A DNA stretch of 64,000 nucleotides from an uncultured Alphaproteobacteria bacterium. GTDB lineage: Bacteria > Pseudomonadota > Alphaproteobacteria > HIMB59 > GCA-002718135. The notes under the pieces were generated by a model. The model ran no database searches and was not told the origin of the DNA. It saw nothing but the letters and a program-made list of their open reading frames with translations. Position numbers and translations under genes: made by a program. Numbering within the stretch: position 1 is the first letter of the stretch; every line of letters begins with the position of its first letter. The stretch is from positions 350,903 through 414,902 of the forward strand of contig CACNHX010000001.1 in the NCBI GenBank assembly GCA_902620425.1, read 5' to 3'. Below, piece after piece: positions 26,548 through 38,867 of this stretch.

Positions 26548-28025
26548 TAAAGATAGCGATTAGTAATATATTCTTTGAAATATTTAGCATTTAAAGGCGA
26601 CTTTGTAACCTGTTCTAAAACCTCATTAGTTGAAAAAAAACTAGCTTTTTCATGAATATTTTTTTTAAGCCAATTTACTAAATTTGAAAATTCACCATTT
26701 TCTATTTCCTGATCTAATTCCTTTTGATTAGTTCTTAATTGAGAAGCAAATTGAGCAGCAGTGAGTGCTCCTAATGAATATGTTGGAAAGTATCCAAATA
26801 ATCCGGCAAACCAATGAATATCTTGTAAACATCCATCCGTGTCTTTATTTATCGATAAATTAAATAATTTATTAAATTCATCATTCCAGGCATCTGGAAT
26901 GTCTGCAATATTTATTTCATTGTTAAAAATTTTTCTTTCTAAATTAAATCTTAATATAATATGTAAGGGATAGGTTACTTCATCCGATTCAACTCTTATA
27001 AACGATTTATTTACTCGAGTACCTAATTTGTAAAGATTGTCTGGATTTGTAGCTTTGTCTTTAATATTAAATTTTTTATTTAAAGTATTAGATAAAAATT
27101 TTTTAAAAGCTAAAGATCTAGTGATTTGCATTTCAATTAATAGTGATTGACTTTCATGCATGGCCATCCCTCTAGATTTACCTGCTGGCTGATGCATCCA
27201 ATCTTTTGGTAAGTTTAGCTCATATAATGCATGTCCAGTTTCATGCATAACACCATCTAAAGATGAAAATGGATTTTCATTATTATATCTAGTTGTAATT
27301 CTAACATCATTTGTAGATCCTCCACAAAAAGGGTGGACACTTTTATCAAGTCTTCCTCTTGTAAAATCAAAACCTATTTGTTTCATTATATATTCAGAAA
27401 TATTTTTCTGCTTTTCTTCATCAATACTTGTTTCAAATTGAAATGTTTCTTCTTTTTTTTGCTTATCAATAATTTTATCAATAAGTGGTGTCAGAAATTT
27501 TTGTAAATCACCAAATACTTCAGATATTTTATTTTCTTCTGAAGAAGGTTCAAATTTATTTATTAGTGCTTCATAAGGAGAAACTTTAAAAGTTTCCCCT
27601 AGAATATTTGCTTCTTCTTTTGTTAAATTTATAAGTTCTTTTAAATCTTTTTTTACTAAATTAAAATCTGACTTTTCCCTTGCCTCTTGCCAAACACCTT
27701 CACATTTAGCTGAAGATTTTGAAATTTTTTCTACAAGCTGCGTTGGAATAGCAGAAGCTAATTTATATTCTCTATCCATTTCATTTAAGTTTTTCTGATC
27801 GTTGTTATTTAGATTAAGATTCTTTGAGTCTTCAATTAAATCACCAACTTCAGAAGATGAAATTTTACTATGACTAAGTTTTGATAAATAGGCTAATTGA
27901 TCTGATCTTTGATCTCTTGAGCTACTCGGCATCATTGTTGCCATATCCCAGTGTAAAATACCTGCAATATCTGATGCCAGTGAAGCTTCATGAAAGATCT
28001 CTTTAAGTTTTAAATATGTTTTCAT
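26547..28025 (-). CDS. Carboxypeptidase M32
   Basis: GVMHETGHALYE HExxH motif, HPFCGGSTNDVRITTRY. Confidence 0.94.
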   Translation of the reverse strand: MKTYLKLKEIFHEASLASDIAGILHWDMATMMPSSSRDQRSDQLAYLSKLSHSKISSSEVGDLIEDSKNLNLNNNDQKNLNEMDREYKLASAIPTQLVEKISKSSAKCEGVWQEAREKSDFNLVKKDLKELINLTKEEANILGETFKVSPYEALINKFEPSSEENKISEVFGDLQKFLTPLIDKIIDKQKKEETFQFETSIDEEKQKNISEYIMKQIGFDFTRGRLDKSVHPFCGGSTNDVRITTRYNNENPFSSLDGVMHETGHALYELNLPKDWMHQPAGKSRGMAMHESQSLLIEMQITRSLAFKKFLSNTLNKKFNIKDKATNPDNLYKLGTRVNKSFIRVESDEVTYPLHIILRFNLERKIFNNEINIADIPDAWNDEFNKLFNLSINKDTDGCLQDIHWFAGLFGYFPTYSLGALTAAQFASQLRTNQKELDQEIENGEFSNLVNWLKKNIHEKASFFSTNEVLEQVTKSPLNAKYFKEYITNRYL

Positions 28026-28711
28026 TTTTTCTTCCTAAATAAATAAATTATAAAAATAATCAAAAAAGAAAAACTCATCAAAAACCATGTAATTGCATAC
28101 TGCAAATGATTATTTGAAAAATTATGATTTTGAGATGACGGTATTAAGAAATTCTCTGCATAATTGCTCATATTTTTAATGAAAAATTTTTGATTGATGT
28201 TAACATTTAAGAAAGTTTGAATTTGCTCCAAATCATAATAATACCATTCATTTGAAGAGATAGAATTCTCGGGAGTAAACATCTTTTTTTGAGTTGGATA
28301 TCGGATATATCCTAGAATTTCAGCATTTATTATTTCATTATTGTCTTTAAAATAATCATATCTACTTTGTTCAAACCAGCCCTCATCAATTAAATAATTA
28401 TTACCATGATTATCTGACAATAAACTAGCTATTCTAACACCAGAAATCCCATTCATTGTTTTAGCAGGGAAAAAAATTTTTTTACTTCTGTCAACACTTC
28501 CTAAAGTGATTACTTTAGTAAATTCATCAATATTTGGATACTTCATTTTTCCCATAGAGAGTGAAAGAGGTTTTTGATCTTTAAGTTCGTTAAATTCAGC
28601 TATTATTTTTTCTTTCCATTCAAGTCTTTGCAATTGCCAAATTCCTAAAAATATTGTCAGAGCAATACAAAATGAACTAAATAAAAAAAATTTTATTGGA
28701 AAGTTTTTAAT
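28022..28711 (-). CDS. surf1: SURF1 family cytochrome oxidase biogenesis protein (extended N-terminus, probable ATT start)
   Basis: Upstream in-frame extension IKNFPIKFFLFSSFCIALTIFLGIWQLQRLEWKEK restores the TM helix and LGxWQLxRxxWK motif; the ORF-track start (TTG at 28633) is inside that motif. Confidence 0.85.
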   Translation of the reverse strand: MKNFPIKFFLFSSFCIALTIFLGIWQLQRLEWKEKIIAEFNELKDQKPLSLSMGKMKYPNIDEFTKVITLGSVDRSKKIFFPAKTMNGISGVRIASLLSDNHGNNYLIDEGWFEQSRYDYFKDNNEIINAEILGYIRYPTQKKMFTPENSISSNEWYYYDLEQIQTFLNVNINQKFFIKNMSNYAENFLIPSSQNHNFSNNHLQYAITWFLMSFSFLIIFIIYLFRKKK

Positions 28712-29557
28712 TTATGCACCCCAAACATAAACGCAGACAAACAAGAACAGCCAAACTACATCAACAAAGTGCCAGTACCATGCTGCAGCTTCTAAACCAA
28801 AATGCCTATCTGGGGTAAAATGATTTTTATAAACACGATACAAACAAACAGCTAAGAATGCTGTTCCAACCATTACATGGAATCCATGAAAACCAGTAGC
28901 CATATAAAATACTGATGGATAAATTCCATCAGTAAAACTAAAATAATGATGAGCTGCCTCGTAATATTCTACACCCTGCATAAATGAGAAGAAAATTCCG
29001 AGACCAACAGTACACCATAATGCCTGAATAGCTTGATCTCTATGACCTTCTCTAACAGCATGGTGAGCCCATGTACAAGTAGTACCTGACATTAACAATA
29101 TTAATGTGTTTAAAAAAGGAACATCAAGTGGATCAAAAGTTTTAATACCCTCTGGTGGCCAAATTCCAACAGCGCCATTACTGTCAAAAGTTTCTGAGAA
29201 TTCCTCTATAGGTAATTTAGGTGTTAAACTTGCATCAAAGAAAGCCCAAAAGAAAGCAACAAAGAACATTACTTCTGATGCAATAAAAAGTGCCATTCCA
29301 TATCTTAATCCAAGTTCTACAACAGGTGTGTGAACTTTTTGAAAAGTTGATTCTTTAATTACATCTCTCCACCAAAGGAACATAATAGTCAACAAACCGA
29401 TAGTTCCAAGAATTAAAAGCCAAGAGGTTCCATAATGCATATAAAATACAAGACCGGCAGCCATTGCAAGACCAGCTATTGATGATAAGAATGGAAGAGG
29501 GCTTGGATCAACCAAGTGATATGGATGTTTTTGACCTGTTGTTGATTTATTACCCAT
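28712..29557 (-). CDS. ctaE: Cytochrome c oxidase subunit III
   Basis: HPYHLVDPSPLPF, FHGFHVMVGT, WYWHFVDVVWLFLF motifs. Confidence 0.97.
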   Translation of the reverse strand: MGNKSTTGQKHPYHLVDPSPLPFLSSIAGLAMAAGLVFYMHYGTSWLLILGTIGLLTIMFLWWRDVIKESTFQKVHTPVVELGLRYGMALFIASEVMFFVAFFWAFFDASLTPKLPIEEFSETFDSNGAVGIWPPEGIKTFDPLDVPFLNTLILLMSGTTCTWAHHAVREGHRDQAIQALWCTVGLGIFFSFMQGVEYYEAAHHYFSFTDGIYPSVFYMATGFHGFHVMVGTAFLAVCLYRVYKNHFTPDRHFGLEAAAWYWHFVDVVWLFLFVCVYVWGA

Positions 29558-29560
29558 TGG

Positions 29561-30076
29561 TTATTCTATATATTTAAAAAAGGTATATGACAATGTTATC
29601 TCTTCAACATCATTCATTGTTGGATCTTCATTAATTGAAGGGTCAATATAAAACACAACTGGCATTTCAATTGTTTCTCCAGGTTTCAAAGCCTGCTTTT
29701 CGAAACAGAAACACTGTGTTTTAATAAAATATGGACCAACCTTTTCTGGTAGAACATTAAATGTCGCAGTTCCAATTGTTTCTTCGTCAGATTGATTGGT
29801 AGCTTTATAATTAACGAGTTTATTTTCACCAACTTTAAATTTAATATTTTCTGGTGCAGTAAAAGTCCAATTTATACTATCATTAACATCAGCATTAAAT
29901 TTAAGATCAATATCTCTTTCTAAAATTGATGATGAGAGGAACTCAGATGTACTTGTCTTACCACCATAACCAGTAACTCGACAAAATAAGTCATATAGGG
30001 GTACAGAGAAAGCAACTAAAGTAATCATTGTTAAAACAATTAATGATAATCCTAAAGCTGTTCTAGTATTAGTCAT
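29561..30076 (-). CDS. ctaG: Cytochrome c oxidase assembly protein CtaG/Cox11
   Basis: VPLYDLFCRVTGYGG, KTQCFCFEKQALKPGE copper-binding motif, PVVFYIDP. Confidence 0.95.
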   Translation of the reverse strand: MTNTRTALGLSLIVLTMITLVAFSVPLYDLFCRVTGYGGKTSTSEFLSSSILERDIDLKFNADVNDSINWTFTAPENIKFKVGENKLVNYKATNQSDEETIGTATFNVLPEKVGPYFIKTQCFCFEKQALKPGETIEMPVVFYIDPSINEDPTMNDVEEITLSYTFFKYIE

Positions 30077-30183
30077 TATACTCCAAAAATATTAGCCTTG
30101 AATAGAGTCCATAAATAAAAGAATGCAACTATACAAAGTAAGATTATTAAAGTGATAATATTTTTTCTTCTTCTGTTTTTCAT
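30076..30183 (-). CDS. 35-aa single-TM protein in the cox operon (CoxF-like position)
   Basis: ATG overlaps ctaB TGA (ATGA); TAA overlaps ctaG ATG (TAATG). Translation MKNRRRKNIITLIILLCIVAFFYLWTLFKANIFGV. Below the ORF-track size cutoff. Confidence 0.78.
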   Translation of the reverse strand: MKNRRRKNIITLIILLCIVAFFYLWTLFKANIFGV

Positions 30184-31100
30184 CCTAATACCACATGATC
30201 AATCAACAATGCTGAAAATAAACTAAATAAGTAAAGGATTGAAATAGCAAAAAATTTTAATCCTTCAGAATTTGGTATGGATTTTTTTTCTTTAGATTTT
30301 TTTAACTTTAAAGAGCTATTAAATAATAATAAATTTAATATAGAAACTATAGCTAAGTATATTGTTCCAACATTGCTATCTAAGTATGGAAGATAACTCG
30401 ATAAAATTAATATTAAAGCATAATAAACAATCTGTTTCTTTGTATCTTCAATACTACTAACATTTGGTAACATAGGCACATTAGCATTTTTATAATCATT
30501 ATATCTATATACGGATAGGGCCCAAAAATGAGGTGGAGTCCAAAAAAATATAATTACAAATAAACTAATTGGTAAGAAATTTAATTCAGGAACAACTGCT
30601 GTCCATCCAATAATTGGAGGAATTGCTCCGGCTGCTCCTCCAATAACTATATTTAATGAAGTTGTTCGTTTAAGCCAAAATGTATAGATAAATACATAAA
30701 ACAGAATTGTAAAAAGAAGTAAGCTTGTTGCTAATGAGTTTGAGAACCATTGCATCAAAATTAAAGAAATAGTACCTGTAAATATTCCTACAACTAAGGC
30801 TTCATTTTTAGAAACTATTCCTAGAGGAATTGGTCTTAGTTTTGTTCTTTCCATAGTTTTATCTATATCTTCATCAAACCACATATTGATTGCTGCTGAA
30901 GAACCAGCTCCTAAAGCAATAGCAACTATTACAAGAAAACTATTAAGAAATGTTATCTGCCCAGGTGCCAAAAACATTCCAACAAACGCTGTAAAGATAA
31001 CCAAAGACATAACTCTTGGTTTCATTAGTTCGTAATAACCTTTAAATTTTCTTAAGAGAAAATTATTGCTATAACCAGCTTCTAAGGATTTAGCATCCAC
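30180..31100 (-). CDS. ctaB: Protoheme IX farnesyltransferase
   Basis: YYELMKPRVMSLVIFTAFVG, NMWFDEDIDKTMERTKLRP, GGAAGAIPPIIGW, FWTPPHFWAL motifs. Confidence 0.96.
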   Translation of the reverse strand: MDAKSLEAGYSNNFLLRKFKGYYELMKPRVMSLVIFTAFVGMFLAPGQITFLNSFLVIVAIALGAGSSAAINMWFDEDIDKTMERTKLRPIPLGIVSKNEALVVGIFTGTISLILMQWFSNSLATSLLLFTILFYVFIYTFWLKRTTSLNIVIGGAAGAIPPIIGWTAVVPELNFLPISLFVIIFFWTPPHFWALSVYRYNDYKNANVPMLPNVSSIEDTKKQIVYYALILILSSYLPYLDSNVGTIYLAIVSILNLLLFNSSLKLKKSKEKKSIPNSEGLKFFAISILYLFSLFSALLIDHVVLG

Positions 31101-31105
31101 TTATA

Positions 31106-33515
<2,410 letters not shown>

Positions 33516-33613
33516 CTTAATTAATTATTGTATACACTAATAAATAAATTATTCAGTAAATTAACCAGTGATTTAGAGGCAAAATTCTAGGACAGGTTGT
33601 CGCTCATTATGAT

Positions 33614-34345
33614 TTATTCAATAACCGATTGAATAGAAAAAATTGCAGCAGTAGTTGCAGTGTCTGATCGTAGAATTCTTTTTCCCAAAGAGACGGATAT
33701 ACATGAAGACAAAGAAGAGATGGTTGTTCGTTCCTTTTCAGAAAAACCACCTTCAGGTCCAATAATGACAGACCATTTTTTGTATTTTTTTGTTTCATTA
33801 ATTAATGCATTGTAAATAGTTGGTAAATTTTCATTTCCTTCGTCACAAAATACTAACCCTCTATCAGACGGAAAATTGTCAACTAAATCATCTAGTTTAA
33901 TAGTTTTTTCTAAAGTCGGAATTGACAATCTCTCAGATTGTTCTGATGCTTCAATCATATTTAATTCAAAATTTTTAAAATTTATTTTTGATTGATTTGT
34001 ATATTCTGTCAAAATTGGAATAAATCTAGAAATGCCAAGCTCGGTAGCTTTTTGAATGGTAATATTCATTCTATAAGATTTGATTGGAGCAAATATTAGC
34101 CATAAATCAGTTTCTTGAGGAATATCTCTCAATTTGTTTTGTATTTGTAAAACAATATTATCTCTATTGATAGAAATTACTTTAGATAGCCATTCACCTG
34201 TCAAACCATCGAATAAATTTATGTTATCTTCTTTTTTGATTCTAAGAACATTTTTCAAAAAGTGGTGCTGCTTATTTTTTATATAAATTAAAATATTGGC
34301 TGATAATTTTTTTGATACAAATAATCGTGTTTTAGACATTTTCAT
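33614..34345 (-). CDS. rsmE: 16S rRNA (uracil1498-N3)-methyltransferase
   Basis: IIGPEGGFSEKE and SLGKRILRSDTATTAAIFSIQ motifs. Confidence 0.92.
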   Translation of the reverse strand: MKMSKTRLFVSKKLSANILIYIKNKQHHFLKNVLRIKKEDNINLFDGLTGEWLSKVISINRDNIVLQIQNKLRDIPQETDLWLIFAPIKSYRMNITIQKATELGISRFIPILTEYTNQSKINFKNFELNMIEASEQSERLSIPTLEKTIKLDDLVDNFPSDRGLVFCDEGNENLPTIYNALINETKKYKKWSVIIGPEGGFSEKERTTISSLSSCISVSLGKRILRSDTATTAAIFSIQSVIE

Positions 34346-34380
34346 TACAATAGTTTAGAATTATAACATTATATTCAAAT

Positions 34381-35244
34381 ATGTGGGATAACTTAGTTGT
34401 AAAAAAAATATTTGATTATTGTGAGTTAATCAGACTTAACAAACCTATTGGCTTCCTTCTATTAATGTGGCCTTGCTGGTTTGGTTTAGCGTTATTAAAA
34501 ACAGAAACTTCTAAACTAATATTTTGGTATGTACTTTTTTTAATTGGTTCTTTTTTAATGAGAAGTGCAGGTTGTATAATTAATGACATCATTGATATTG
34601 ATTTTGATCAAAAAGTTACACGTACCAAATTTAGACCTTTAGCGTCAAAAAAGATTTCTATTACTGAAGCGATATTATTATTAATAATATTATTAGTAAT
34701 TAGTTTTTTCATTCTTCTCGAGTTTAATTTTAAGTCAATTGTATTGGGTTTGTTAAGTATGCCATTTGTTATTTTATATCCTTTTATGAAAAGAATTACT
34801 TTCTTCCCACAGTTATTCCTTGGAATTATTTTTAGTTGGGGGGTGCTAATAGTTTCAATGCAATTTAATACACGAATTACATTCGATTTTCTTTTATTGT
34901 ATTTTGTATGTATATTTTGGACATTAGCATATGATACTATTTATGCCTACCAAGATAAGGCAGATGATATTTTAAATAAGATCAAATCTACTGCAGTTTA
35001 TTTTGATAAAAATGGTAAAAGATTTGTTCAAACATGCTATCTTATTATCTTAATTATATTGTCTTATTTTGTATGGAATTCCTCAAATTTTTTACTAAGT
35101 TCAATTATTATAGCAACTATCGCAATTTGTACGTATATAGCAATCCAGAAATGGGATATAACATCACCTTCAAGCTCAAATTATTATTTCAGACAAAATA
35201 ATATTTTTGCAATTATGTTGTTTTTACTTTTACAAACTTTTTAA
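34381..35244 (+). CDS. ubiA: 4-hydroxybenzoate polyprenyltransferase
   Basis: RLNKPIGFLLLMWPCWFGL, INDIIDIDFDQKVTRTKFRPLASKKI, YDTIYAYQDKADD. Confidence 0.94.
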   Translation: MWDNLVVKKIFDYCELIRLNKPIGFLLLMWPCWFGLALLKTETSKLIFWYVLFLIGSFLMRSAGCIINDIIDIDFDQKVTRTKFRPLASKKISITEAILLLIILLVISFFILLEFNFKSIVLGLLSMPFVILYPFMKRITFFPQLFLGIIFSWGVLIVSMQFNTRITFDFLLLYFVCIFWTLAYDTIYAYQDKADDILNKIKSTAVYFDKNGKRFVQTCYLIILIILSYFVWNSSNFLLSSIIIATIAICTYIAIQKWDITSPSSSNYYFRQNNIFAIMLFLLLQTF

Positions 35245-36992
35245 TGTCCTCAGAAAAAAAACAATCAGTTACTTCAAGAATAGTTTTTCATTATTTAATG
35301 GGTCATAAACTCAAAATAATATTAGCTTTATTGATGATGGTTATCTCAGCAGCAGCAACAGGTTTACATGCTTGGTTAGTAAGACCTGCGCTTGATGAAG
35401 TCTTAATCAAAGGGAATAAAGAAATGTTATTTTTAATTCCAATTGCAATTATTGTAGTGACCCTTTGTAAAGGATTGGCAACATATACTCACTCTTATCA
35501 AATGAGTAAAGTTGCACATTCTATTATTGCAAAACTTCAAACTCAGATGTTTGAAAAACTTATGTATTTGAATATGAAATTTTATAATGACTCTAAGTCA
35601 GGTAATTTAATTTCAAGACTCATAAATGATACTTACTACTTAAGACTTGCAATAGTTAAATCTGTAACAGGAATTATAAAAGATGTTTTAGTTATTATTT
35701 TTTTACTAGGTAATATGTTTTACCAAAGTTGGACTCTAACTCTTTTTGCTTTTTTTGCATTCCCTTTGGCAATCTGGCCCATAAGAAAAATTGGAAAGAG
35801 TATAAGAAAAATTACTTACACTATCCAAAACGAAATTGCAGTTTTTTCTAATGTATTAGCTGAGAGCATTAAAGGTATTAGACAAGTAAAAGCATACTCA
35901 AGAGAAAACTATGAAAAACAAAGAGCTTTTGAAACAATTAGTTTCATTCAAAAATATTTTACAAAATCTGCTTTTATTAGCAACCGCTTAAGCCCTTTAA
36001 TGGAATTTATTGGAAGTTTAGCTGTAGCACTCTCAATTTATGCTGGGGGTGTTTTTGTCTTAAATGAAAGTATGACTACAGGTCAATTTATGAGTTTTTT
36101 AGTAAGTCTTCTTCTAGCTTATCAACCGGTAAAGGCACTTGGCAATCTAAACATTAGTGTCCAAGAAGGACTAGCTGGAGCTGAGAGAATATTTAAACTT
36201 TTAGATACAAGTGAAAAAAATATAGAAAATATTGCTCCAAAAAAAACCATAGATCTAGATGGAGACATTGTTTTTAAAGACGTTTCATTTGCATATAACG
36301 ATAATACAGTACTTGATAAAATAAGTTTAAGAATACCAAAAGGAAAAAAAGTTGCATTAGTTGGCTTATCTGGATCTGGTAAATCAACTATAGCAAATAT
36401 AATTTTGCGATTATATGATAATTATTCAGGCTCTATATTAATTAATTCTAAAGATATAAAAGAACTAGATCTGACAGATGTAAGAAATAGTGTTTCAATA
36501 GTAACTCAAGAAACAATTTTATTTAATGAGAGTATATTTAATAACATTAAATATGGAAACCTTGAAGCAACTGATGAAGAGATTAATTTAGTTGCTAAAA
36601 ATGCTGGGATAAATAGTTTTTCAGAAGAATTGGATCAAAAACTACACACTATTATTGGAGAAAACGGCATAAAATTATCAGGTGGACAACGACAAAGAAT
36701 TGCTATTGCCCGAGCTCTAATAAAAGATGCTCCACTTTTAATTATGGATGAAGCTACATCTTCTTTAGATAACATAACTGAAAATAAAATTCATGAAACA
36801 ATAAATAGTCTTATGAATAATAAAACCAAATTAATAATTGCACATAGATTAAGCACAATAGAAGATGCAGACATTATCTACGTTTTAGATAAAGGCAAAA
36901 TTGAAAGTCAGGGTAAGCATGAAGAGTTAATTTCAAAATCAACAATTTACAAAAAATTACAACTAAGAGAACAGTTGGAAAATGAGTTTTAA
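35244..36992 (+). CDS. ABC transporter permease/ATPase (MsbA-like)
   Basis: Six-TM domain plus GLSGSGKSTIAN, LSGGQRQRIAIARAL, LLIMDEATSSLD; adjacent lipid A genes. Confidence 0.9.
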   Translation: MSSEKKQSVTSRIVFHYLMGHKLKIILALLMMVISAAATGLHAWLVRPALDEVLIKGNKEMLFLIPIAIIVVTLCKGLATYTHSYQMSKVAHSIIAKLQTQMFEKLMYLNMKFYNDSKSGNLISRLINDTYYLRLAIVKSVTGIIKDVLVIIFLLGNMFYQSWTLTLFAFFAFPLAIWPIRKIGKSIRKITYTIQNEIAVFSNVLAESIKGIRQVKAYSRENYEKQRAFETISFIQKYFTKSAFISNRLSPLMEFIGSLAVALSIYAGGVFVLNESMTTGQFMSFLVSLLLAYQPVKALGNLNISVQEGLAGAERIFKLLDTSEKNIENIAPKKTIDLDGDIVFKDVSFAYNDNTVLDKISLRIPKGKKVALVGLSGSGKSTIANIILRLYDNYSGSILINSKDIKELDLTDVRNSVSIVTQETILFNESIFNNIKYGNLEATDEEINLVAKNAGINSFSEELDQKLHTIIGENGIKLSGGQRQRIAIARALIKDAPLLIMDEATSSLDNITENKIHETINSLMNNKTKLIIAHRLSTIEDADIIYVLDKGKIESQGKHEELISKSTIYKKLQLREQLENEF

Positions 36993-37653
36993 AAAAAAAA
37001 TTTTTAAATTTTCTATATCTCAAAAAATTTTGGCATTTATAGGTTACCTATATATCTTATTTGTATGTTACACTTCTAAAATACAGATTATAAACTCTGA
37101 ATTACCGGAAAAATTGTGGAGAGAAAATAAACCTTTTATTTTAGCATTTTGGCATGGTCAATTGATGATGATAGGACATGTATGGAAAAGTAAAGCTGTG
37201 TTAAATATGTTAGCATCTAGCCATAGTGATGGTCGATTTGGTGCATATATTGCAGGTCATTTTAATTTAAAAAATGTTTCTATAATGTCAAAAAATAAAT
37301 CACCCTCATTGAGGAAAGTATTTAAAATTTTAAAAGATAGAAATTATATTGGTATTACTCCTGATGGACCAAGAGGACCAAATAAGAAAGTCTCAGAAGG
37401 AATTATAAAAATTGCAATTCATTCTCAAGTCCCAATAATACCTCTTGGTTTTGCCTCAAATAAAAATCTTAAACTTAAATCTTGGGACTCATTTTTAATA
37501 ACATATCCATTTTCAAAATGTAGATTTGTCTGGGGTGAGCCAATTATTATTCCTTCTTCTACTAAAGATGATGATTTAGATAGATATAAAAATTTCTTGG
37601 AAGAAAAAATTAATGATTGCATAGAATCAGCAGAAAAAAATCTAAATGTTTAG
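36982..37653 (+). CDS. Lysophospholipid acyltransferase-like protein (DUF374)
   Basis: FWHGQLMMIGHVW, SSHSDGRFGAYIAGHF, GITPDGPRGPNKKV. Confidence 0.88.
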   Translation: MSFKKKIFKFSISQKILAFIGYLYILFVCYTSKIQIINSELPEKLWRENKPFILAFWHGQLMMIGHVWKSKAVLNMLASSHSDGRFGAYIAGHFNLKNVSIMSKNKSPSLRKVFKILKDRNYIGITPDGPRGPNKKVSEGIIKIAIHSQVPIIPLGFASNKNLKLKSWDSFLITYPFSKCRFVWGEPIIIPSSTKDDDLDRYKNFLEEKINDCIESAEKNLNV

Positions 37654-38866
37654 AATATATCAAATACTAAGTACTCTTCTAATACCATTAATTATTTTTA
37701 ATATATTTATTCGTATTTATAGAAAAAAAGAGGATAGGCTAAGATTTATTGAAAGGTTTGGAAAACCAACGATAAAAAAAAATACTGAGAAAAAAACTTT
37801 ATGGATACATGCTGCAAGTATTGGCGAATTTAAATCTTCAGATTTAATTATAGAACGATATCATAAAATATTTGATATTTTAGTTACAACAACAACAAAA
37901 TCTTCAGCGGAATATATTGAGGAGTTTTATAAAAATAAAATTATCCATCAGTACATCCCATTTGATGTGTCTCTGTGGTGTTCAAGGTTTTTAAACTTTT
38001 GGAAACCAAATCTAATTCTATGGATAGAGTCAGATATTTGGCCAAATATGCTTAATAAAATCAGAGTTAAAAATATCAATTGTTTATATTTAAATGCAAG
38101 GATTTCCCCAACATCTTTTAAAAAATGGAAAACTACTAAAAATTTCTACAGAAATTCATTAATGAGTTTTAATAAAATTTTTGCGCAAAGCAAAGATGAC
38201 AAAAAAAGAATTCAAGAATTAACAAACTTACAAATTGACTATGTTGGAAATTTAAAATTAGCTAATAACAAAAACAATTATTCAATAAATAAAGATCAAT
38301 CAAATACAATCATGATTGCAAGTACTCATTCTAATGAGGAAAAAGAAATAATTAAATGTATTAAAAAAACAATTCGTGAATTTAATTTAAAAATTTATCT
38401 TGCACCAAGGCATCCAGAAAGAATTAGTATAATTAAGCAAGAATTAAATAAAGAAGGATTTAATATTTCTTTAGAATCTAAAAAAGAATTTGAAGAAAAT
38501 AATATCGTAATAATTGATAGTTTTGGAAAATTAGATCAATATTTTAAAATTAGTGATTTAGTTATTTTAGGTGGTTCTTTTTTAAAAAATATTGGTGGAC
38601 ATAACCCTATTGAGCCTGCAAGTTATGGATGTGCAATTATTAGTGGTAATAATGTTGATAATTGGACTAATATTTATGAAGATATGGTAAAAGCAAAATC
38701 ATGTATAATAGTAAATAAGTTTGAAGATATTGATATAAAGATGAAAGAATTACTAAATAATAATTTGGAAATAAAAAAAATTCAAGCAAATGCAATTGAG
38801 TTTTCTAATAGATCTTTCTTTGAAAAAGAAAAGCTTTTCAAAGACATCGAAAAGTACATTAATTAA
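37646..38866 (+). CDS. waaA: 3-deoxy-D-manno-octulosonic acid transferase
   Basis: LWIHAASIGEFKSSDLII, WIESDIWPNML, LNARIS, GGHNPIEPASYGCAII. Confidence 0.93.
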   Translation: MFRIYQILSTLLIPLIIFNIFIRIYRKKEDRLRFIERFGKPTIKKNTEKKTLWIHAASIGEFKSSDLIIERYHKIFDILVTTTTKSSAEYIEEFYKNKIIHQYIPFDVSLWCSRFLNFWKPNLILWIESDIWPNMLNKIRVKNINCLYLNARISPTSFKKWKTTKNFYRNSLMSFNKIFAQSKDDKKRIQELTNLQIDYVGNLKLANNKNNYSINKDQSNTIMIASTHSNEEKEIIKCIKKTIREFNLKIYLAPRHPERISIIKQELNKEGFNISLESKKEFEENNIVIIDSFGKLDQYFKISDLVILGGSFLKNIGGHNPIEPASYGCAIISGNNVDNWTNIYEDMVKAKSCIIVNKFEDIDIKMKELLNNNLEIKKIQANAIEFSNRSFFEKEKLFKDIEKYIN

Positions 38867-38867
38867 A

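Noticed and set aside
33607-33798. 63-aa minus ORF within the rsmE region
   Set aside because: Out-of-frame overlap with rsmE, which has strong family motifs.
38790-38867. Upstream extension of lpxK in the ORF track
   Set aside because: Lies in the waaA 3' end; ATG 38868 (MLKAPKFWYKK) directly after the waaA stop is the better start.
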